Position numbers and translations under genes: made by a program. Shown here piece after piece: positions 42,942 through 50,217 of a DNA stretch of 50,217 nucleotides (position 1 is its first letter; every line of letters starts with the position of its first letter). Source of the DNA: Caldilineaceae bacterium (GTDB lineage Bacteria > Chloroflexota > Anaerolineae > Caldilineales > Caldilineaceae); the NCBI GenBank assembly GCA_011523365.1, contig WTGY01000097.1, forward strand, positions 1 to 50,217. The letters are read 5' to 3'. The notes under the pieces are model-generated. The model was not told the DNA's origin and did not search any database. It was given only the letters and a program-made list of their open reading frames with translations.

Positions 42942-44336
42942 ATGGGTAACGTAGTGGAAAAAAGAGGCTCCAGTCGACGTGAATTCCTGCGCACCGGTGC
43001 TTTGACGGTGGCCGGAGCGGCTGTGGTAGCTTGTGCGCCCGCCGCGGCGCCGGCTGAAGAGGCGGCCGGGTCCGAGGCGCCTGCCGTCGTGAAGGCATCG
43101 GTTGCCGCCAATGATTTCGAAGCCGCCTACGAGGAGGTCGGCCGCCAGTGGGAGGGCACGCTGCTGCGGGTCCCGGTCGGCGGCGTCGGCCACTGGGCCG
43201 TGAATGAGGCGGCGTCGGCTCGGTTTACGGAACTGACCGGCATCGAGACCGAATGGGAAAACAACCCCTACGACCAGGTATACGACAAGACCTTCCTGGA
43301 CCTGGGTTCGCAGAGTGGCACCTACGACATCATCGACCTGAACTTCGCCTGGTTCGGCCAGTTTATCGCCACCGACGGTCTGATGCGGCTGGAGGACTAT
43401 GTGGACAACCCTGCCTTCCCGCCGATCGACCTGGACGCCTTCGTGCCGGCCGTGTTGGAGGTCTACGGCATGTGGGAAGGCGGCCTCTACGGCCTGCCGT
43501 GGCTGGGTGACGCCATGATCTTCCCCTACAACCAGACTCACTTCGAGGCCGCCGGTCTGGACCCGGATGCGCCGCCCGTGACCTGGGACGAGGTGCATTC
43601 GTTCGGCATGGAGTTGACGCAGGATGACCAGTACGGCTTCGCGCTGATGGGCGGACGTCAGATCCAGGCGATGTGCACCTATGCGGCCATCTTCTTCGGC
43701 CTGGCGAAGAAAGGCTTCTACAACGATGCCGGCGAGCCGCAGTTTGACAGTGACGAAGGCCTGGAGGCGATGGAGATCATGGCGGTGAAACTGCCGGAGA
43801 TCTCGCCGCCGGCGGCAATCTCGTGGGACATTGTGCAGGCTGCCGAAGCCGTTGCGCAGGGCACCTGCTCCATGGAGATCCAGTGGCCGGGCATTCTGCA
43901 AGGGCTAATCGTCGAAGATTCGCCTGTCTACGGTCAGATGGGCTTTTCCGCGCCTCCCGGGGGCACGCCTCTGGGCGGGCACGGCATCGCCGTCTCCAAC
44001 TATTCGCGCAACAAGGACGCCGCCTATCTGCTCTGTCACTACCTGGTCTCACCCGAGATCCAGCGCCAGTACGTGAGCGAGGGCTACGCCATCACCCTGA
44101 CCGACCTGTTTGAAGATCCCGAAGTCCAGGCGATCAACCCCTACCTGAAGACGATGGGCGATGCCATGGCGATCGGCCTGAGCTGGCCGCGCACCGAGGA
44201 GACCAACGAGGTCTTCGATATCATGGTCAAGCACATCAACGCAGCCATCACCGGCGAAGAAACGCCGGAGGAAGCAACCGTGCTGATGAATGACGAGATT
44301 CTGGAGCTGCGCCGCGAGCGCGGCTACGTCAGCTAA
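42942..44336 (+). CDS. ABC transporter solute-binding protein 3
   Basis: The 464-residue extracellular binding protein has Tat-like SSRREFLR (10-17) and lipobox Cys31 (VVAC). The mature part has VPVGGVGHWAVNEAASARFT and LYGLPWLGDAMIFPYNQTHF, typical of family-1 solute-binding proteins. AGGAG precedes the ATG. It is less similar to the other two than they are to the family, so a different ligand is likely. First gene of an operon with two permeases and a third PhyH. Confidence 0.92.
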   Translation: MGNVVEKRGSSRREFLRTGALTVAGAAVVACAPAAAPAEEAAGSEAPAVVKASVAANDFEAAYEEVGRQWEGTLLRVPVGGVGHWAVNEAASARFTELTGIETEWENNPYDQVYDKTFLDLGSQSGTYDIIDLNFAWFGQFIATDGLMRLEDYVDNPAFPPIDLDAFVPAVLEVYGMWEGGLYGLPWLGDAMIFPYNQTHFEAAGLDPDAPPVTWDEVHSFGMELTQDDQYGFALMGGRQIQAMCTYAAIFFGLAKKGFYNDAGEPQFDSDEGLEAMEIMAVKLPEISPPAAISWDIVQAAEAVAQGTCSMEIQWPGILQGLIVEDSPVYGQMGFSAPPGGTPLGGHGIAVSNYSRNKDAAYLLCHYLVSPEIQRQYVSEGYAITLTDLFEDPEVQAINPYLKTMGDAMAIGLSWPRTEETNEVFDIMVKHINAAITGEETPEEATVLMNDEILELRRERGYVS

Positions 44337-44375
44337 TCGGTATCCGGTCGCGAGACCACGGGGAACCGCGTTGCA

Positions 44376-45362
44376 ATGACATCGGGCGAACAGCACGCCT
44401 CTTTTGAGCAGGGACGCATTTCAGAAGGGACGCAGGGGCAGATCCGTACAGCCGGTGGAGAACAGCGAAACCGGCTGTTGGGTCTGCCCCTTCACATTCT
44501 CCTGATCGCGCCCACATTTCTGATCGTTTTCGGGCTGCTGGTCTATCCGCTCGGATATGCGATCGTACTCAGCGCCTCCAACAAGATCCTGACCGGTTCC
44601 GTCCCCTTCAAGTGGGTGGGGCTGGAAAACTATCTCGATCTGCTGGCGCTGGAGAGCGAGATGTGGACGTCGGTCGGCGTGACCTTACGCTTCGCGCTGG
44701 TGGGCGTCTTTTTGGAGTTCATCATCGGCCTCAGCCTGGCGCTGTTGCTCAACCGGGAGTTCCGGGGGCGCACGTGGCTGCGGGTGGGGCTGCTGGTCCC
44801 GCTGATGGTGCCGCCGCTGGCTTCGGGGCTGATCTGGCGCATCATATATGATGACGAGTTCGGCGTCTTCCCGCATCTGATCCGCACCGTGGGTGCCAAT
44901 CCGCCCATCTTCCTGGGCGATCCGGATTGGGCGCTGTATGCCGTCGTCGCCACCGAGGTATGGCGTTCGAGTCCCTTCATGGTGCTGGTGCTGCTGGCTG
45001 CCCTGCAGGCGCAGCCGGTGGAGACGATCGAGGCCGCGGAGGTGGACGGCGCCAGCGGCTGGCAGGTCTTCCGCCTGATCACGCTGCCCTTCATCACGCC
45101 GGTCATCATCGTGGCGCTGCTCTTCCGCACGGTCGACGCGCTGCGCACCTTCGACCTGATCTTCCTGCTGACCGCCGGCGGTCCGGGCACGACCACCGAA
45201 GTGATCAGCATGTTCATCTACCGCTGGGGGTTCCGCCACTTCAAGCTGGGCTTCACCTCGGCGGCGTCGATCCTGCTGATGATCGCGACACTGATTATCT
45301 GCATCTTCTATCTGCGCATGCTGGTGGTGCGCCAGGCCGAAGTCCAGCTCACGCAGGAGTAA
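44376..45362 (+). CDS. ABC sugar permease 3A (MalF type)
   Basis: The 328-residue permease has a 35-residue polar N-terminal tail, then LPLHILLIAPTFLIVFGLLV. The EAA loop is EAAEVDGASGWQVFRLITLP, and it ends in a charged tail (RQAEVQLTQE). It lies 39 bases after the binding-protein stop, with no long hairpin in that gap, unlike the other two operons. It pairs with permease 3B. Confidence 0.93.
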   Translation: MTSGEQHASFEQGRISEGTQGQIRTAGGEQRNRLLGLPLHILLIAPTFLIVFGLLVYPLGYAIVLSASNKILTGSVPFKWVGLENYLDLLALESEMWTSVGVTLRFALVGVFLEFIIGLSLALLLNREFRGRTWLRVGLLVPLMVPPLASGLIWRIIYDDEFGVFPHLIRTVGANPPIFLGDPDWALYAVVATEVWRSSPFMVLVLLAALQAQPVETIEAAEVDGASGWQVFRLITLPFITPVIIVALLFRTVDALRTFDLIFLLTAGGPGTTTEVISMFIYRWGFRHFKLGFTSAASILLMIATLIICIFYLRMLVVRQAEVQLTQE

Positions 45363-45420
45363 CCGGCAGGACCGCTTCCTTCCTGTAAGTCAGGCTCAGT
45401 TTCCAACGGGACAGTACTCG

Positions 45421-46254
45421 ATGCGTACAGCCAACTTCAAGCGGGTCCGGAACATTGCCATGTTTTTTGTCGTGGCGGCCGTCTGGATCTTCTACTTTTT
45501 CCCAATCTATTGGATGGTTTCCTCCTCCTTCAAGACCCGGGTGGACACGTTCGCGATTCCGCCCAAATGGATTTTCTGGCCTACGATCCAGTTCTATATC
45601 AGCAGCTTTACCAATCCGAAGTTTTTGAAGGTAATACAGAATAGTCTGATCATTACGGGAACGACGGTTGTTTTCTCCCTTGTGCTGGGTGCGTGGGCGG
45701 CCTACGCCTTTGCCCGCTTCCGCTTCAAAGGTTCGCTGACATTGAGCTTCTCGCTCATCGTCGCCCGCATGATGCCGCCTATCGTCTTCATCGTACCGCT
45801 TTACCTCCTCTTCAACTCGCTCAAATTGCGCAATACGCACATCGGCCTGATACTGATCTTTACCGTCTTCAACCTGCCCTTTACGGTCTGGATGCTCAAG
45901 AGTTTCTTTGAAGAGGTACCGATCGAATTGGAAGAAGCGGCGTGGATAGACGGGGCCTCGCGCCTCCAGGCATTGGGACGGGTCATCCTCCCCCTCATCG
46001 CGCCGGGGCTGGCCGCGACCGCGGTCTTCGCCGCGCTGCTGGCGTGGAACGAGTTCCTGTTCGCGCTGCTGCTGGGCGGCCCTGACACGACGACGCTGCC
46101 GGTCTTTCTTTCCGGCTTCCTCGGAGAACGCGACGTTGAGTGGGGCGACATCATGGCCACGGCAACCGTCGCCGTCCTGCCCCCTACCCTCCTCGTGATG
46201 CTGGTGCAGCAGAACCTGATCAAGGGGCTTACCCTGGGCGCGGTGAAGGGTTAG
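45421..46254 (+). CDS. ABC sugar permease 3B (MalG type)
   Basis: The 277-residue permease has NIAMFFVVAAVWIFYFFPIY, then MVSSSFKTRVDTFAIPPKWI. The EAA loop is EAAWIDGASRLQALGRVILP, and it ends LIKGLTLGAVKG. GGGAC lies near the ATG. Partner of 3A; the PhyH gene follows 48 bases later, so the operon has four genes. No ATPase gene is present, as in the other two importers. Confidence 0.93.
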   Translation: MRTANFKRVRNIAMFFVVAAVWIFYFFPIYWMVSSSFKTRVDTFAIPPKWIFWPTIQFYISSFTNPKFLKVIQNSLIITGTTVVFSLVLGAWAAYAFARFRFKGSLTLSFSLIVARMMPPIVFIVPLYLLFNSLKLRNTHIGLILIFTVFNLPFTVWMLKSFFEEVPIELEEAAWIDGASRLQALGRVILPLIAPGLAATAVFAALLAWNEFLFALLLGGPDTTTLPVFLSGFLGERDVEWGDIMATATVAVLPPTLLVMLVQQNLIKGLTLGAVKG

Positions 46255-46302
46255 ACATTGGACCGGCCCGGTACGGCCTGACCACATGGAGAGATGCGAA
46301 AA

Positions 46303-47199
46303 ATGACGGACATCACAGCTGCACAGACGCCAACGGTCGTCGACGGCGTCAACATCGACGAACTGATCACCCCTGACGTTCTCACGGAGTACCGCGAGCG
46401 CGGCTACTGGGTCAGCCCCAGGCTGTTCAACGCTGAACAGATCGCCGAGATGCGTGAAGCGCAGGAGCGCATGTGGGCCGGCGAGCACGATTCGGAGATC
46501 CTGCCGCAGTACGGCGCGCAGGAGGTGGAGCCTGGCTCGCCCGACGTACGCCAGCAGTGCAACGCCTTCTGGCTCAGCGACGTGATCCGCAAGGTCACGA
46601 CCAGCCCGCTGCTGGGCGCAATCGGCGCCCGCTTCATGGGCGTCGACACCGTACGGCTGTGGCATGACCAGGCCGTCTACAAGCCGGGCATCGGGCCGGA
46701 AGGCAAGGACGAGACGGCCGGCAACATCGGCTGGCACCAGGACTACGGGCACTGGAAATCGTCAAGCACGTCGAATATGTGCACGGCCTGGATCGCGCTG
46801 CAGGACACCGACCTGCAGAACGGCGGCATGCGTACCATCGTCGGTTCGCACAAGTGGGGACTGCTGGAGGACAGCAACACCTTCGGGCACAAGGACCTGG
46901 ACGGCCTGCAGGCCCGCTTCGCCAACCAGGACATCAGCGGCGCATGGCTGGACGAGCCCTGCATCATGCAGGCCGGCCAGGTGAGCTTCCACCACGCCCT
47001 GACCCTGCACGGCTCCGGCCCCAACCTCACCTGGGAGCCGCGCATGTGCCTCATCTCCCACATGATGCCCGGCGACACCACCTATCTGCCCGGACGGCAG
47101 TATCATCCCAACCTGGTCTTCCTGGGCCCGCACGCGCAGGAGGGCGAGCCCTTCGCCGGGCCGTACTGGCCGCAGATGTGGCCTAAAGGCGAGGAGTGA
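46303..47199 (+). CDS. PhyH-type Fe(II)/2-oxoglutarate dioxygenase C
   Basis: The 298-residue PhyH protein has IGWHQDYGHW (iron His and Asp), SFHHALTLHGSGPN (distal His), and WEPRMCLISHMMPG (2-oxoglutarate region). Only distantly related to the tandem pair; it has an extended N-terminus (TPTVVDGVNIDELITPDVL). The ATG at 46303 has GGAGAG eight or nine bases upstream; the ATG at 46294 touches that site. As the fourth gene behind an importer, it likely oxidises the imported compound. A strong terminator follows. Confidence 0.9.
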   Translation: MTDITAAQTPTVVDGVNIDELITPDVLTEYRERGYWVSPRLFNAEQIAEMREAQERMWAGEHDSEILPQYGAQEVEPGSPDVRQQCNAFWLSDVIRKVTTSPLLGAIGARFMGVDTVRLWHDQAVYKPGIGPEGKDETAGNIGWHQDYGHWKSSSTSNMCTAWIALQDTDLQNGGMRTIVGSHKWGLLEDSNTFGHKDLDGLQARFANQDISGAWLDEPCIMQAGQVSFHHALTLHGSGPNLTWEPRMCLISHMMPGDTTYLPGRQYHPNLVFLGPHAQEGEPFAGPYWPQMWPKGEE

Positions 47200-47222
47200 G
47201 TGGAACTGCGAGAAAAGAGTTT

Positions 47223-47263
47223 AGAGGAGTGAGGAGAGAGATTCCCTCACTCCTCTTTTTTTT
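47223..47263 (+). terminator. Rho-independent terminator of the third ABC operon
   Basis: AGAGGAGTGAGG (47223-47234) and CCTCACTCCTCT (47245-47256) form a perfect 12-base stem with a 10-base loop, followed by a run of eight T (47256-47263). It lies 24 bases after the PhyH stop. Confidence 0.93.
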
Positions 47264-47265
47264 CG

Positions 47266-47556
47266 TGACTGCTAAGTCCTTGCCAGATGGCGCTCATGAT
47301 TCAGGTCGACGAAGGTGTTTCTCTCTCCTTTCTCCCCTCTACACCTATCCTCCTCTATTCGCCGCTTTCACTGACCACTGGCCACTGATCACTGACTACT
47401 GCAGTTTTGGGCGGTCGGGCCTAGTCGGCCCTCCCTTGTGCGGGGGCTCCGCCCCCGCAACGCCCCCCCCAACAACATGCCTAATCGACCTGGTGTCGAT
47501 ATTCGTAACAGGTGCCTAATCGAAGGTGTCTAGCCAGACCACGTCCCATCAAATCC
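47266..47556 (+). repeat. Dispersed element, copy E
   Basis: The core at 47408-47470 has GGGCC-tagtc-GGCCC and GCGGGGGC-tcc-GCCCCCGC. The left part (gactgctaagtccttgcc, from about 47267) is shared with copy D. Before the core is a tandem tract of actgaccact/actggccact units. The right part breaks off near 47556, where a different repeat begins. Confidence 0.75.
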
Positions 47557-47660
47557 CCGTAGGGGCACCCCTCGAGGGTGCCCTCGCGTGTGCCCGGGCC
47601 GCCGTCCTCAACTACCTCAACCTGCCGCATCCCCCGTAGGGGCACCCCTTGTGGGTGCCC
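47557..47660 (+). repeat. Two copies of a short GTAGGGGCACCC hairpin repeat
   Basis: GGGCACCC-ctcga-GGGTGCCC (47563-47583) and GGGCACCC-cttgt-GGGTGCCC (47640-47660), each preceded by ccccgta. This is a REP-like short palindrome of a kind I recall from Chloroflexota and cyanobacterial genomes. Bases 47661-47862 hold no gene that I can support. Confidence 0.8.
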
Positions 47661-47862
47661 TTGTGCGCCCTTCATGTCCCTTTGTGGCCCTCCCTGGAAC
47701 AAAGAAAGGTGTTCTTCGCGCCCCTTCGCGTGACTTCGCGGATCGAAAGGTTGTGTCTGCAACAAGATTCAAACGAAAACCATCCCAAACAGCCCTGCAG
47801 ACGTTCTGTCCTTGTTGAATTTCGTACGGCCTTCCCGAAATGTCAACGGAACCGAGTTACTC

Positions 47863-48861
47863 TTATTCTTTGATTTCCCCAGTCGCCCGCAAGAGCGTTT
47901 CCTGCACGAGGAGTTCGTGTGAGAGAGGCCGGGCGGGCGGCTGCTGCCCCTGGATGGTCTTAAGAAAATCAATCAGCTCCAGGTCGTACAGTTTCTGGCG
48001 CGTCTGCGTCTCGATGGGGACCTTCTGGTCGCCTTCCGCATAGCCGCCCTGGGCCTCGGTCAGGCACAGCCGGATCTCCGTGGCCGGCTCCAGCGGTTCC
48101 ATGATGGCACTGCCGCGGCTGCCGTAGACCTCGAAGCGCCGCGCCGCAGGCCGCGTCTCCATCGCCGAGGTGTCGACCAGCGCCATGGCATTCTCGTACT
48201 CGAAGACGCCCAGCGTGTTGTCGGGACATTCGGCGACGACGCCGGTCTCGTTGCGCAGGAACGCGGTCACCTTGCGCGGCCGCCCGAGCAGCCAGACAAC
48301 CTGGTCCAGCATATGACAGCCGAGCTCGTAAAACACGCCGCCCCGATGGCGGCTGACCTCGCGGCGCGCGTTCTCGTCCATGGCCGTGCCGATGCGCGTG
48401 CGCAGGGCGAAGATGTCCCCGAGAAAACCTGACTTCACCCACTCATCGATCTGCTGAAAGCCCGCGTGGTAGCGGAACATGTAGCCCATCTGGACGGTCA
48501 GCCCGCGCTCTTCGGCCAGGGCGATGGTGCGCTGCCACTGCGGCCAGTTGTCGCCGGCCGGCTTGTCGTACCAGACGTGCTTGCCGGCCTGCACGCAGCG
48601 CTCGGTCTGGTCGAGTCCGTGGTGCGTGGGGCCCTCGGACGAGACCGCAACGATGCTGTCGTCCCCGAGCATTTCGCTCTCGCTGCCAAACCAGTTCACG
48701 TCCTGGTAGGGGCCGTCGGCCGCGGCCATGACCCGCCGCCGCTCCTCGTCCGGCTCGAGGACGCCGGCCAGTTCGACGTCCGGATTGTCGATAATGGCGC
48801 GCAGCTTGCCCGCGGCATGGGCGTGTTTGGTCCCGTATTGGGCGAAACGGATATTGGACAT
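47863..48861 (-). CDS. Gfo/Idh/MocA oxidoreductase 2
   Basis: The 332-residue Rossmann-fold dehydrogenase starts MSNIRFAQYGTKHAHAAGKL, with YGTKHAHA in place of the common GxGxxG. It has WYDKPAGDNW, where DKP replaces EKP, and GGVFYELGCHMLDQVVWLLG, where the His and Asp of the substrate domain occur. So it is a divergent member whose cofactor-binding loop is atypical. AGGAG lies before the ATG. It follows the next Gfo/Idh gene by 39 bases and is probably its co-transcribed partner. Confidence 0.88.
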   Translation of the reverse strand: MSNIRFAQYGTKHAHAAGKLRAIIDNPDVELAGVLEPDEERRRVMAAADGPYQDVNWFGSESEMLGDDSIVAVSSEGPTHHGLDQTERCVQAGKHVWYDKPAGDNWPQWQRTIALAEERGLTVQMGYMFRYHAGFQQIDEWVKSGFLGDIFALRTRIGTAMDENARREVSRHRGGVFYELGCHMLDQVVWLLGRPRKVTAFLRNETGVVAECPDNTLGVFEYENAMALVDTSAMETRPAARRFEVYGSRGSAIMEPLEPATEIRLCLTEAQGGYAEGDQKVPIETQTRQKLYDLELIDFLKTIQGQQPPARPLSHELLVQETLLRATGEIKE

Positions 48862-48900
48862 CGTTGGCTCCTGGCGGTTTGGATGCGAAATCTGCTGGCT

Positions 48901-49926
48901 CTACGCGTTCAGTTCGGGCGGCAGTTCAACTTTCTGCGGCTGCCCGCTGTGGACCGACTCGATGATGTTTTCGAGGACCAGTGTGGCCAGAATGCCGGGA
49001 TAGGCCGGCACGTAGGGATCGGTATCGTTGCGAATCGCCTCGACCAGCAGGGGCATGCGGTCGATGAAGGGCGGCGAGTACGACTCGGTGGAGAGTTCTC
49101 CGCTGACGGGGTCGGGCGTGGTGATCGTGGCGCGGCTGAAATGCTTGTCGAGGACCGCGCTCTGCTGGCCGTCGTTAAAGGTGGAGAACCATTTGGTCAG
49201 CTTCTCGCTGAAGCCGGCGTCGCTCATCAGGTAGGTGGCGACGGAGCCGTTGGCAAAGCGGATGTTGGCTGCTACCGTATCGATGATCTCGGGCGAGGCG
49301 AGCTGGCCGGGGTGCGTAACCTGGCCGCCCGTGGCCGAGATCTCGACCGGCGGCGAGTCGTGCATCCAGCACAGCAGGTCGGCCAGATGCACGCCGACGT
49401 CGAAGAGAGGGCCCCCGCCGATGCCGGGCAGCCACTGCCAGCGCGTGAGGTCTTCACGGCCGAGCATGACCTGGGCATGGCTCACCTTGGCCGGTTGCAG
49501 GCGGCTCTTGATGGCGCGCGAGGCCCCGGAGAAACGGATGGAGAAGTTGATCATCAGCTTCTTGCCTGCCGCCTGCATGGCGTGGTAGATGCGCATACAG
49601 TCGGCGGAAGTCATGGCCATCGGCTTCTCGAGGTAGACGTGCTTGCCGGCCTCGAACGCGGCCAGGGCCAGCTCGGCGTGGGTGCCGTGCGTGGTGGCGA
49701 TGGTCACGATCTCGATACTGTCATCGGCAAAGATGCGGTCCGCGTCGGTCGTATAGTAGCGGCCTTCGAACTGTTCGTAGTAGCTGCTGGCCGCCTCTTC
49801 ATTGATGTCGCAGAAGGCGTGCACCTCGATATCCGGCGTATCCACCGCCCACCGGGAATGACTTCTGCCGACGCTGCCGCAGCCAATCAGGGCCCAGCCG
49901 AAAGGCTGATCGTGTGAGCTGGTCAT
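48901..49926 (-). CDS. Gfo/Idh/MocA oxidoreductase 3
   Basis: The 341-residue NAD(P)-dependent family member has ALIGCGSVGRSHSRW (Rossmann), YLEKPMAMTSAD (EKP motif) and GGGPLFDVGVHLADLLCWM (substrate-side Asp and His). It has a regular cofactor motif, unlike oxidoreductase 2. I chose the ATG at 49926; an open frame of 67 more codons upstream is low-quality and lacks a ribosome site, while AGGAGGAG precedes the chosen start. First gene of a two-gene operon converging on the third ABC operon. Probably acts on a sugar or inositol derivative. Confidence 0.92.
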   Translation of the reverse strand: MTSSHDQPFGWALIGCGSVGRSHSRWAVDTPDIEVHAFCDINEEAASSYYEQFEGRYYTTDADRIFADDSIEIVTIATTHGTHAELALAAFEAGKHVYLEKPMAMTSADCMRIYHAMQAAGKKLMINFSIRFSGASRAIKSRLQPAKVSHAQVMLGREDLTRWQWLPGIGGGPLFDVGVHLADLLCWMHDSPPVEISATGGQVTHPGQLASPEIIDTVAANIRFANGSVATYLMSDAGFSEKLTKWFSTFNDGQQSAVLDKHFSRATITTPDPVSGELSTESYSPPFIDRMPLLVEAIRNDTDPYVPAYPGILATLVLENIIESVHSGQPQKVELPPELNA

Positions 49927-50059
49927 GCTGTTCTTCTCCTCCTGCGTTTGCCCGCGGACGCGGTCGTGTTGGCTGTCTGAACTACCCGAAGAAATGTGTG
50001 TCCGACAGCAGTCATTGTGCGGCATCCCCGCCCCAAAGACAAGTCGCACAAAGGGCCAA

Positions 50060-50217
50060 CTGCATCCCAAAACAGAGGTGAACTTTCTTGACCCTCCGGC
50101 AGCGACTATACCATGGCCACTCCGCAATCAACACTGAGACAGCGGAAGCGCCTCCTCTGACTACTGACCACTGCAGTTGTGCGGTCGGGCCTATTCGGCC
50201 CTCCCTTGTGCGGGGGC
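50060..50217 (+). repeat. Dispersed element, copy F (cut by window end)
   Basis: The left end ctgcatcccaaaacagagg (50060-50078) matches copy C; the shared gcgcctcctctgactactga (50149-50168) then leads to the core at 50180, where GGGCC-tattc-GGCCC is seen before the window ends. Confidence 0.72.

Noticed and set aside
45349..46752. 467-codon minus-strand ORF opposite permease 3B and PhyH C
   Set aside because: Spans two real plus-strand genes and is low-complexity, charged antisense sequence.
47380..47402. Tandem ctgaccact/ctgactact units as a CRISPR array
   Set aside because: The units are under 12 bases, have no unique spacers of regular size and sit inside the dispersed elements; no cas gene is present.
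48466..49917. 483-codon plus-strand ORF opposite two Gfo/Idh genes
   Set aside because: Antisense frame of two genes with clear Rossmann and EKP motifs.

Overview
The window is about 50 kb of high-GC bacterial chromosome. The gene set and signal-peptide style point to an uncultured-type Chloroflexota, most likely Caldilineales or another Anaerolineae; this is an inference from content, not a database match. The pointers are Tat/lipoprotein solute-binding proteins with an SRR(x)F motif followed by an A-rich lipobox, PhyH and Gfo/Idh/MocA expansions, a sulfatase, SH3b surface proteins, and LexA boxes of the GAAC-N4-GTTC type. Two regions differ in character.

Region 1 (1-23.8 kb) is mostly housekeeping. 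It holds the 5' end of recA with a LexA box inside its promoter spacer, a small unknown protein, lysA with an EamA exporter, a 43-residue membrane protein, a polytopic GT-C-type glycosyltransferase with a GT2 partner, and a MazG-type pyrophosphohydrolase carrying half of a tetrapyrrole-methylase domain behind a hairpin-rich leader. It continues with tRNA-Arg(UCG), uvrA with its own LexA box followed by three related envelope genes in tight same-strand spacing, a dynamin-like GTPase/GNAT/NUDIX operon, a decayed Fic gene and a RimJ-like acetyltransferase.

Region 2 (24-50 kb) is a catabolic accessory region. It contains three complete ABC importer sets (a solute-binding protein and two MalF/MalG-type permeases each, with no ATPase gene). 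Around them lie a sulfatase, a xylose-isomerase-like TIM barrel, an M20 peptidase, three Gfo/Idh/MocA oxidoreductases and three PhyH-type dioxygenases, two of which are a recent tandem pair. Together these suggest uptake and stepwise oxidation or desulfation of modified sugars or other small polar organics; the substrates cannot be read from the sequence. Interleaved with them are a two-gene membrane-protein operon of unknown function, a full-length Fic protein with an elaborate upstream operator, a VapBC-type toxin-antitoxin pair, and a second copy of the Fic operator whose fic gene is reduced to 16 codons.

Between genes there is a family of dispersed non-coding elements (six copies, one cut by the window end). 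They share a GC-rich double-hairpin core, and some have MITE-like inverted ends. The features most worth follow-up are the duplicated Fic operator with its shared downstream promoter, the uvrA-envelope gene cluster behind a LexA box, and the element family.
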